From Williamsia sp. (GTDB taxonomy: Bacteria > Bacteroidota > Bacteroidia > Chitinophagales > Chitinophagaceae), in the NCBI GenBank assembly GCA_015069695.1, contig JADCRZ010000002.1, positions 248,001 through 312,000 of the forward strand: a stretch of 64,000 bases of DNA, read 5' to 3'. How positions within the stretch are numbered: the first letter of the stretch is position 1; each line of letters opens with the position of its first letter. This document shows, piece by piece, positions 43,303 through 50,665 of this stretch. The position numbers and the translations under genes were made by a program. The notes beneath the pieces are model-generated. The model made no database searches. It saw only the letters and a program-made list of their open reading frames with translations, and was not told the origin of the DNA.

Positions 43303-45078
43303 ATGAACTGGACACAAGTCATCGATCCGTTAAAGAATGCGACCCTGTCGGCCATCGTGGCCGTACTGCCGATCTTATTTATTTTCTGGGCCCTGATCAT
43401 AAAAAAGATGAAAGGCTACCAGGCCAGTTTACTGGCCGTGCTGATTGCCATCCTTATTGCCATCTTTGTATATGGCATGCCGGTTCAGCTGGCGCTTCTT
43501 TCCACCGCCAATGGCGCCCTGTATGGATTGTTCCCTATCTGCTGGATTGTAGTAGCGGCTGTTTTTCTGTTTAACATCACCGTGAAGAGCGGCCAGTTTG
43601 AGATCATCAAGCACTTTATGGCTTCCATCACTTCCGACAGGCGTTTGCAGGCCCTGCTCATTGCTTTTTCTTTTGGCTCTTTCCTGGAAGGCACGGCCGG
43701 CTTTGGCGCACCGGTGGCCATCACGGCTGCCATGCTGGTCGGACTGGGCTTTAACCCCCTGTATGCAGCTGGCATTTGTTTGATCGCCAACACGGCGCCC
43801 GTGGCATTCGGGGCCATTGGTATTCCGATTACAGTGGCATCGCAGGTGACCCAGGTGCCGGAGATGGCTATTTCGCAGATGGTAGGAAGAACCCTGCCGA
43901 TCTTGTCGATCATCCTGCCATTTTACCTGGTTGTACTCATGGCCGGTTTTAAGAAGGCAGTAGATGTACTGCCGGCGATCCTGGTGTCGGGCGTTTCTTT
44001 CGCCCTGCTGCAGTGGTTCTCGTCCAACTTTATCGGGCCCTCTCTCCCTGATGTGATTGCAGGGATCGGCTCCATTATTTGCCTGGTCATTTTTCTCAAG
44101 TTCTGGAAAGTAAAACAGGTCTGGCATTTTCCCCATGAGCCGGCTCCTACCATAAATACAACGGTCCATTACTCTTCCGGACAGATCGTGCGGGCATGGT
44201 CGCCTTTTATTGTGCTTACGGTGATGGTAATTGCATGGGGTTTGCAACCGATCAAAGCCTTGTTTAATGATCTGGTAAAAACAGAGTTTGCATTCCCCGG
44301 CCTGCACAATGCCATTATCGACAAGGCAGGAAAGCCATTGGGGCATATTTTCAAGTTCAACTATTTGGCAGCTTCCGGAACAGCTATTTTTCTTTCTGCG
44401 CTCCTGTCTATTCCCCTCTCCGGTTTGAAGCTGACAGATGCCATCCAGCTGTTTGGTAAAACCCTGCGGCAGCTCCTGTTCCCGATCATCACCATTGCCT
44501 CGGTGCTTGGGTTTGCGTACATACTCAACGACTCGGGGATCACGATCACCATTGCAGAAGCACTGGCAAAAACAGGTTTCCTGTTTCCGTTCTTTGCACC
44601 CGTGCTGGGCTGGCTGGGTGTTTTTATCACCGGCTCAGATACTTCTGCCAATGCCTTGTTCGGCAAGCTGCAAGCCACTACTGCTACTTCTATCGGTGTT
44701 GATCCGGTGATCACCGTAGCAGCCAACGTATCGGGTGGGGTAGTGGGTAAGATGATCTCGCCACAATCCATTGCTGTTGCAGCCGCTGCCGGCCACCTCG
44801 TGGGCGAAGAGTCAAAACTGTTCAGGTTTACAGTGAAGCATAGCTTTATCATGCTCTTGTTTATCTGTTGCATCGTGTTTGCACAGGCTTATGCATTCAA
44901 ATGGCTGATCCCCCGTTATAACATGCTTGCTGCCGGAACGGCAGCCGCTATTGCTGATTTATCAAAAGGGCGCGCTTATCTTTTTGTGCTGGCCTCCGTG
45001 CTGATCGCATTTGCTGTACTCATCTTTTTGCTCAACAGAAAAAAAGATTCTCCCATTCCCTACACTGCAACAAAATAA
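43303..45078 (+). CDS. LctP-family lactate/hydroxyacid permease
   Basis: 591 residues with about 14 hydrophobic segments, including SFGSFLEGTAGFGAPVAITAAM, ICLIANTAPVAFGAIGIPI and ITGSDTSANALFGKLQ, which are hallmark stretches of the LctP/LldP lactate permease family (proton-coupled uptake of lactate, glycolate and related small 2-hydroxyacids). The family is normally ~550 residues, so the length is normal. It lies inside a polysaccharide utilisation locus beside hydroxyacid dehydrogenase and glycerate kinase genes, so the natural substrate is probably D-glycerate, glycolate or lactate freed from the glycan outside or in the periplasm. The next gene starts 5 bases after its stop. Confidence 0.92.
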   Translation: MNWTQVIDPLKNATLSAIVAVLPILFIFWALIIKKMKGYQASLLAVLIAILIAIFVYGMPVQLALLSTANGALYGLFPICWIVVAAVFLFNITVKSGQFEIIKHFMASITSDRRLQALLIAFSFGSFLEGTAGFGAPVAITAAMLVGLGFNPLYAAGICLIANTAPVAFGAIGIPITVASQVTQVPEMAISQMVGRTLPILSIILPFYLVVLMAGFKKAVDVLPAILVSGVSFALLQWFSSNFIGPSLPDVIAGIGSIICLVIFLKFWKVKQVWHFPHEPAPTINTTVHYSSGQIVRAWSPFIVLTVMVIAWGLQPIKALFNDLVKTEFAFPGLHNAIIDKAGKPLGHIFKFNYLAASGTAIFLSALLSIPLSGLKLTDAIQLFGKTLRQLLFPIITIASVLGFAYILNDSGITITIAEALAKTGFLFPFFAPVLGWLGVFITGSDTSANALFGKLQATTATSIGVDPVITVAANVSGGVVGKMISPQSIAVAAAAGHLVGEESKLFRFTVKHSFIMLLFICCIVFAQAYAFKWLIPRYNMLAAGTAAAIADLSKGRAYLFVLASVLIAFAVLIFLLNRKKDSPIPYTATK

Positions 45079-45083
45079 ATCCC

Positions 45084-45995
45084 ATGAACGAATCTTTGCA
45101 CAAATACATGAAGGTGGGACTGGTTCATTTTATGGCATTCCCTTCCACCATACGGGGAGAAGGTCCCATTCTGGAAACAATTAAAAAGGTAGCGGTTGAT
45201 GAATATTTCACTGCCATCGAGATTACTACGATCAGGAACAGGGAAGAAAGGCAGCAGGTAAAAAAGATGCTGGAGACTGCCCACATGGCTGTTGCTTATG
45301 GCGGACAGCCCCGCCTGCTGACCACCGGCTTAAACATCAATGACCTGAACGAAGAAGGCCGGCAAAAAGCCCTGGCCAATTTAAAAGAAGGCATCGATGA
45401 AGCCTATGAAATTGGTGCTGCAGGCTTTGGCTTTTTAGCCGGCCGGTATGAAGAAGCCACCAAAGAAGAATCATACCGGGCGCTGGTGCAATCGACCCAA
45501 GAATTGTGCAGCTATGCCAAAAGCAAGGGCGACCTGAAGATAGCCATTGAAGTGTTTGATTACGATGTGGACAAGAAAGCCCTGATCGGTCCGGCCCCGC
45601 TGGCCCTGCGGTATGCCCAGGAGATCAGGGAACAGCATGCCCATTTCGGGTTGATGGTTGACCTGAGCCATATCCCCCTGATCCATGAAACCATCGAAGA
45701 ATCTGTGCTGCCTGTGAAAGATTATATTACGCATGCCCACATCGGCAACTGCGTGGTCAAAAGCGCGGAGATGCCGGCTTACGGCGACCTGCACCCGCGG
45801 TTTGGCTTCCCGGGCGGCGAAAACGATGTAGCGGAGGTAACGGCCTTTTTGCGCATCCTGCTGGAGATCGGTTATCTCAACGACCGCAATCCGCCCTTTC
45901 TCAGTTTTGAGATCAAACCCTTTGGCGATGAAGACCCCGATGTAGTGATCGCCAATGCCAAGCGAACCTTGAACGAAGCATGGGCCAGGGTGTAA
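45084..45995 (+). CDS. Xylose-isomerase-like TIM-barrel protein, hydroxypyruvate isomerase-like
   Basis: 303 residues forming a single xylose-isomerase-like (AP endonuclease 2) TIM barrel: MKVGLVHFMAFP as strand 1, AAGFGFLAGRYEEATKEES, KIAIEVFDYDVDKKALIG, FGLMVDLSHIPLIHE, HAHIGNCVVK and FLSFEIKPFGDEDP. The order of Glu, Asp, His and Glu (IEVF, MVDLSHIP, HAHIGN, SFEIKP) fits a divalent-metal site of sugar isomerases and epimerases. Next to a glycerate dehydrogenase and kinase, hydroxypyruvate isomerase is plausible, but other ketose epimerase roles fit equally well. A start at 45108 (MKVGLVHF) is possible. Tight operon spacing with its neighbours. Confidence 0.8.
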   Translation: MNESLHKYMKVGLVHFMAFPSTIRGEGPILETIKKVAVDEYFTAIEITTIRNREERQQVKKMLETAHMAVAYGGQPRLLTTGLNINDLNEEGRQKALANLKEGIDEAYEIGAAGFGFLAGRYEEATKEESYRALVQSTQELCSYAKSKGDLKIAIEVFDYDVDKKALIGPAPLALRYAQEIREQHAHFGLMVDLSHIPLIHETIEESVLPVKDYITHAHIGNCVVKSAEMPAYGDLHPRFGFPGGENDVAEVTAFLRILLEIGYLNDRNPPFLSFEIKPFGDEDPDVVIANAKRTLNEAWARV

Positions 45996-46053
45996 AAAAA
46001 TACAGATCCACCCGCATCCTATTCCAAATTAAATTGCAGCAAAGACAAAACAT

Positions 46054-47013
46054 ATGAAGATTGTAGTACTGGACGGATATACCCTCAACCCCGGCGACCT
46101 GAGCTGGGACGGACTAAAGCAATTGGGCGACTTGACAGTATATGATAGAAGTCCGCCGGATACTGTGGTAGAACGCGCAACCGGCGCAGAAGTCGTTTTT
46201 ACCAACAAGACCCCGCTGGGCGAAGATATTTTAAAGCAGCTTCCTGCCTTGCAGTTCATCGGCGTACTGGCAACCGGATACAATATCGTCAACAGCGATG
46301 TGGCAAAAGCAAACGGCGTAGTAGTGGCGAATGTGCCGGGCTATGGAACTGCCTCCGTAGCGCAGCTGACATTTGCCCTGCTGCTGGAGCTTTGTCACCA
46401 CGTGCAGCACCACAGCGAAACCGTAATGGATGGCAAATGGGTACGCAGCGCCGACTGGTGCTACTGGGATTACCCCCTGGTAGAGCTGGCCGGCAAAACC
46501 ATCGGCATCATTGGCTTCGGCCGCATCGGCCAGCAGGTAGGCGATATAGCCACAGCTTTTGGAATGAACATTATCGGAAATGCCCGGCACCGCTCCGATC
46601 AATCGCAGCGACCTAACTTCCGCTGGGCCGATGTTCCTGAACTGCTGGAAGGATCAGATGTGGTGAGCATTCATTGCCCGCTTTTCCCGGAAACCAAGGG
46701 GCTCATCAACAAACAAAGCCTGCAGCAGATGAAACGGTCGGCTTTCCTGTTGAATACTTCACGGGGACCGATCATTGTTGACCAGGACCTGGCTGATGCG
46801 CTCAACGAGGGCGTGATTGCAGGTGCCGGGATTGATGTGTTATCCGTTGAGCCGCCACCAAAAGACAATCCCTTGTTCGGCGCAAAAAACTGCATCATCA
46901 CGCCGCATATTGCCTGGGCCACCCAGGAAGCAAGAGCCCGGCTCATGAAAATCACTGTTGATAACCTGACAGCATTTCTCCAGGGGCATCCGGTGAATGT
47001 GGTCAACAAATAG
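46054..47013 (+). CDS. D-2-hydroxyacid dehydrogenase, glycerate dehydrogenase-like
   Basis: 319 residues. The Rossmann motif GIIGFGRIGQQVGDIA binds NAD(H), and the catalytic triad of the family is visible: Arg in NTSRGPIIVDQD, Glu in LSVEPPPKDNP and His in ITPHIAWATQEARAR. The N-terminal part includes ATGYNIVNSDVAKANGV. Length and motifs match D-glycerate dehydrogenase / hydroxypyruvate reductase, though D-lactate and other 2-hydroxyacid substrates are possible. It lies between the TIM barrel and a hydrolase in Locus B, with glycerate kinase one gene further, which strongly suggests interconversion of hydroxypyruvate and D-glycerate. Confidence 0.88.
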   Translation: MKIVVLDGYTLNPGDLSWDGLKQLGDLTVYDRSPPDTVVERATGAEVVFTNKTPLGEDILKQLPALQFIGVLATGYNIVNSDVAKANGVVVANVPGYGTASVAQLTFALLLELCHHVQHHSETVMDGKWVRSADWCYWDYPLVELAGKTIGIIGFGRIGQQVGDIATAFGMNIIGNARHRSDQSQRPNFRWADVPELLEGSDVVSIHCPLFPETKGLINKQSLQQMKRSAFLLNTSRGPIIVDQDLADALNEGVIAGAGIDVLSVEPPPKDNPLFGAKNCIITPHIAWATQEARARLMKITVDNLTAFLQGHPVNVVNK

Positions 47014-47070
47014 GACAGGAGGGGAGGGGAATGACAGGGTACGTCTTGCGCTGCTTTAAAACCATGTTAT

Positions 47071-49206
47071 ATGAAAAAGAAAATCTCCCTGTTTGTTGCA
47101 GCCCTGGTAGCTGGTTGTTGCAGTACAGCCGTTTTTTGTCAGGGAGTCGTTAACCTGTCTTCCATCGATCCGGGGCATTACGATACAACCTGGTGGAACC
47201 GGGCACCTTACAGGCTGGTACAAACGAACCTGCGGGAGATTGACGCTGCGATGGATGTAGCAGCCTATGTGCAATCGATGGTAGATGCGCATGCCAGTAT
47301 CGTGCTGATCAATGTAGGCGGCATTGTAGCAAATTACCCCACCCAATTGCCGTTTCATTTCAGGAATACCTACATGAAAGGTGACCTGGTGGGCGATCTG
47401 GTAAAAGGACTGCATGCAAAGGGAATCCGCGTGATCGGCCGGTTTGATTTCAGCAAGATCAACGAAACGCTGGCTGCCAGAAAGCCGGAGTGGCTGTACG
47501 TATCCACTGCAGGCAAAAATGTAAATTATAACGGGCAGGTACATACGTGCATCAACGGCGGATACCAGCAGGAATACGCCAAGGAAATCCTGAAAGAAGC
47601 CCTCGGTACCTATCCGCTTGATGGTGTATTTTTTAACATGGTCGGCTATACCACGTCCGACTACAGTGGCAACAACTATGGCATCTGCCAGTGCGAAAAT
47701 TGTAAAAAGCGGTTTCATGATTCTACCGGCCATGTTTTGCCGGTAAAGGCAGATATGAATGACCCCGTGTACAGGGAGTACAATGATTTTAAAAAAACGA
47801 CCGCCGACAAACTTTTCCGTGAGATCCGGGAGCACATCAAAACAGTGAACCCCAAGCTGATGATCAATACCTACACCGATGCCGGGGTAGACATGATCGC
47901 CAGTGAATCGGGCGCTGATCTGTCGCCGGAATATGAATGGAATTACTCGGCAAGCGACAATGTAAAACGTGTGCTGGGGTCCTATAAAGACAGATCACCC
48001 GGCAACCTCCTGATTTATTTTCAGGCCATCAGTTATCGCCACGTAGGCACTTCACCCAACCTGGCCAAGGTGTGGATGCTGGAAAACATGCTGCAGGGAG
48101 CACCCATGGGCTTTGTTGTCGTGGGCACACTGGTCAATTATGAAGACCGCATTTTTATTCCTACCCTCAACCGATTGTACGGCTTTCATCAAACCTATGA
48201 AAAGTTGTTCACCAATATCCAGGCCGTGAGCAAAGTGGCCCTTATCAGGGGCACGCGCGTTGAGTACCAGGGCCTGATCAAGCTGCTCACGGAAGAGCAT
48301 ATCCCTTACGATATCATTGAGCCTGCTGTGATCGGAACCGGCAGGATGCCGCGCCGTTTGGAAGAATATGAAGCGGTGATATTGGGCGGTGTTGATAACA
48401 TGGACAGTGCGCTTGTAAATGCATTTGATGCGTATGCAAGAAATGGCGGAAAGATCCTGGTAACAGGTGCTACTTCCACCAGGGATGGGTCTGGCAAACC
48501 CATGAACAGCATCCGCCTGCGATCGCTGGGCGTTGATCCGTCCTATGAACTGTTCAAACAGGCGCCTTCAACCTACCTGAAGGTGCAGGCAGCAGACAAA
48601 GCAGCGCTCGGGCAAAAAGAACTGGCTGATTTCAGCATCGTTATGCAACATTCCGATTTTCTGGGTTGCAAGCCTGTGGGTAGCGCAAAAGGATACCTGA
48701 ATTTTTTGCCGCAAACCCGGTTCGGCCCGCCGGAAAAATCCTATTACACGCAGGAAGACATAACCGGTTTTCCCGGATTGATCAGCAATAATTACGGCAG
48801 GGGAAAAAGCGTTTTTATTCCCTGGGAACTGGGAGAGCAGTATTATCAGAAAGGCCACTACATGCACCGCGCCTTGTTTGTAGCAGCCCTGCAAAACTTA
48901 TTACAAGTAAACAGGGAGCTGGTCACCGATGCATCACCCCTGGTGGAACTAACGCACCTGGCTAACCGAAACAGGGCATTTGAATGGCTGGGTTTGATCA
49001 ATCATTCCGGGCAGCTGGGCGGCTCCTTGCGGGAACCGGTCAGCATGCATGATATTCACCTGGGCTTTCTGCCGGCAAAGCCTGTGAAGGAGATCAGGCT
49101 GCTGGCGTCCGGCAAAACGGTCCCCTTTGTGCAAAAAGGGGGCAGGGTAGATTGTACAATTCCGGTCTTGAATGATTTTGAGATGGTGCTTTGTTTGTAT
49201 CAATAA
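47071..49206 (+). CDS. Putative glycoside hydrolase, GHL6-like (B), paralogue of 41083-43251
   Basis: 711 residues with a signal peptide (MKKKISLFVAALVAGCC, cleavage near VFCQ). It repeats the layout of the hydrolase at 41083: DAHASIVLINVGGIVANYPTQLPFH, DGVFFNMVGYTT, a cysteine pair (CQCENC), then a C-terminal region (KVALIRGTRVEYQGLIKL; YEAVILGGVDNMDSALVNAFDAY) like the trimerisation domain. It lacks the Tat signal and has a standard Sec signal, so the two paralogues may fold in different places and use different partners. Identity is modest, so the duplication is old. Substrate is unknown. Confidence 0.75.
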   Translation: MKKKISLFVAALVAGCCSTAVFCQGVVNLSSIDPGHYDTTWWNRAPYRLVQTNLREIDAAMDVAAYVQSMVDAHASIVLINVGGIVANYPTQLPFHFRNTYMKGDLVGDLVKGLHAKGIRVIGRFDFSKINETLAARKPEWLYVSTAGKNVNYNGQVHTCINGGYQQEYAKEILKEALGTYPLDGVFFNMVGYTTSDYSGNNYGICQCENCKKRFHDSTGHVLPVKADMNDPVYREYNDFKKTTADKLFREIREHIKTVNPKLMINTYTDAGVDMIASESGADLSPEYEWNYSASDNVKRVLGSYKDRSPGNLLIYFQAISYRHVGTSPNLAKVWMLENMLQGAPMGFVVVGTLVNYEDRIFIPTLNRLYGFHQTYEKLFTNIQAVSKVALIRGTRVEYQGLIKLLTEEHIPYDIIEPAVIGTGRMPRRLEEYEAVILGGVDNMDSALVNAFDAYARNGGKILVTGATSTRDGSGKPMNSIRLRSLGVDPSYELFKQAPSTYLKVQAADKAALGQKELADFSIVMQHSDFLGCKPVGSAKGYLNFLPQTRFGPPEKSYYTQEDITGFPGLISNNYGRGKSVFIPWELGEQYYQKGHYMHRALFVAALQNLLQVNRELVTDASPLVELTHLANRNRAFEWLGLINHSGQLGGSLREPVSMHDIHLGFLPAKPVKEIRLLASGKTVPFVQKGGRVDCTIPVLNDFEMVLCLYQ

Positions 49207-49223
49207 AAACGGAACCTTCGCGC

Positions 49224-50390
49224 ATGCACATCCTGATTGCACCCAATGCATTTAAACACAGCCTGACCGCCGAAGCGGCAGCACAGGCCATAGAAAAAGG
49301 ACTGCAGCAAAGCAGGCTAGTCTGCCAGACAACCTGTTTCCCTGTAGGTGATGGCGGCGATGGAACCGCTGCGCTGATCATCAACAAACTGGAAGGGGCT
49401 TGGGTGCCTACTCCGGTGCATGATGCATTGGGAAGAGAAATCCAAACCCATTTCGGTTTGATAGACAGGGGCCAAACAGCAGTGATCGAAATGGCTGATG
49501 CATCCGGACTGCGCTTGTTAAAACACGATGAGCTAAACCCGTTGATAGCAACCTCTTACGGAACTGGGGAGCAGATCAGGATAGCGCTGGATAAAGGTGC
49601 AGGGAAGATCATCGTGGGTATGGGCGGTTCGGCAACTGTAGATGGTGGCTGTGGCATCCTGCAGGCACTGGGCATCCGGTTCCTGGATGCAGCCGGTGCA
49701 GAGCTCACCGGCTTGCCCGGAAGCTTGACCCATTTAGCCAGCCTTGATCTGTCCGGGCTCGACCCCCGGGTCTTGCAGGCAGAACTGATTGTGCTCTGCG
49801 ATGTAGACAATTTCTTGCTGGGCCCGGTAGGAGCAGCAGCCATGTTTGGTCCGCAGAAAGGCGCATCGCCCCAGGCCGTTCAACAGCTGGATGCAGCGCT
49901 GGCCCGGTTTGCAGAACTTGCCTTGGTGCAAACAGGCAGAGACATGGCTTCGGTAAAATACGGCGGTACAGCAGGTGGGGCTTCTGCCGGTTTGTACGCC
50001 CTGCTCAACGCAAAGCTGGTAAATGGCATCGAGCATTTTTTACAACTTACCCATTTTGATGTGGCACTGGAGAAGGCTGGTCTGGTCATCACCGGGGAAG
50101 GCAGCATAGATGAACAAACCTTGCAAGGCAAGGGGCCCTTTGGTGTAGCCAGTCATGCCAAACAAAAAGGCCGTGGCGTCATTGGCCTGGCAGGCAAGGT
50201 GCCGCTGGAAAGAAGTTCAGCCCTCCAGACTTATTTCGATGTGCTGCTAGCCATCGGCCACCAACCAGCCGATTTGGCAACAGCACTGGCTGACACAGAA
50301 AGCAATCTGATCCGCACCGCCCGGGAGCTGGGGAATTTTCTGAACCTTGATTTACAGGATTTAAGGGATTTGGGGACGTTGGTCCTTTGA
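49224..50390 (+). CDS. Glycerate kinase
   Basis: 388 residues of the GlxK/GarK-type glycerate kinase family: MHILIAPNAFKHSLTAEAAAQAIEKG at the start, CFPVGDGGDGTAAL, ATSYGTGEQIRIALDKGAGKIIVGMGGSATVDGGCG, and GLVITGEGSIDEQTLQGKGPFG. It phosphorylates glycerate with ATP to 2-phosphoglycerate or 3-phosphoglycerate, feeding glycolysis. I chose ATG at 49224, directly before the first strand; a start at 49191 would overlap the preceding gene. The final codons (LNLDLQDLRDLGTLVL) lie in the outer left arm of palindromic element copy 2, so the C-terminal tail was probably created by the repeat. Confidence 0.93.
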   Translation: MHILIAPNAFKHSLTAEAAAQAIEKGLQQSRLVCQTTCFPVGDGGDGTAALIINKLEGAWVPTPVHDALGREIQTHFGLIDRGQTAVIEMADASGLRLLKHDELNPLIATSYGTGEQIRIALDKGAGKIIVGMGGSATVDGGCGILQALGIRFLDAAGAELTGLPGSLTHLASLDLSGLDPRVLQAELIVLCDVDNFLLGPVGAAAMFGPQKGASPQAVQQLDAALARFAELALVQTGRDMASVKYGGTAGGASAGLYALLNAKLVNGIEHFLQLTHFDVALEKAGLVITGEGSIDEQTLQGKGPFGVASHAKQKGRGVIGLAGKVPLERSSALQTYFDVLLAIGHQPADLATALADTESNLIRTARELGNFLNLDLQDLRDLGTLVL

Positions 50391-50649
50391 TCAGCTTGCG
50401 GAGGCTTTTTGTCTGAACCAGGATTACACGGATCCACGGACTACAGGATTGATTGGTAAGGGTGTAGCATCTTGGAGTTGATCGATACTCATCTTTAAAG
50501 ATCGATTCCTCAAGCTGTAATCCTATGATCCGTGGACCCGTATAATCCTGGTTCAGACAATTTCCTCGCTTAGCGGACAAACTACTGTCAATGTATAATG
50601 ACTCACCTGTACCCAATCCTTTCAATCCCTAAAATCAAGGTTCAAGACA
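50341..50649. repeat. Nested palindromic element, copy 2
   Basis: Outer arms 50341-50370 and 50625-50649 match imperfectly (tip TGAACCTTGA). Inner arms 50410-50451 and 50519-50560 (tip TTGTCTGAACC) pair over about 42 bases with about five mismatches. Compared with copy 1, three base pairs in the inner stem have changed on both sides and still pair. It overlaps the end of glycerate kinase and fills the gap to the next hydrolase. Confidence 0.88.
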
Positions 50650-50665
50650 GATAAATACCATCCAC

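Noticed and set aside
43429-44346. 305-codon minus-strand open frame opposite the LctP permease
   Set aside because: The translation is rich in His, Arg and Gln with no domains, as expected opposite a membrane protein gene.
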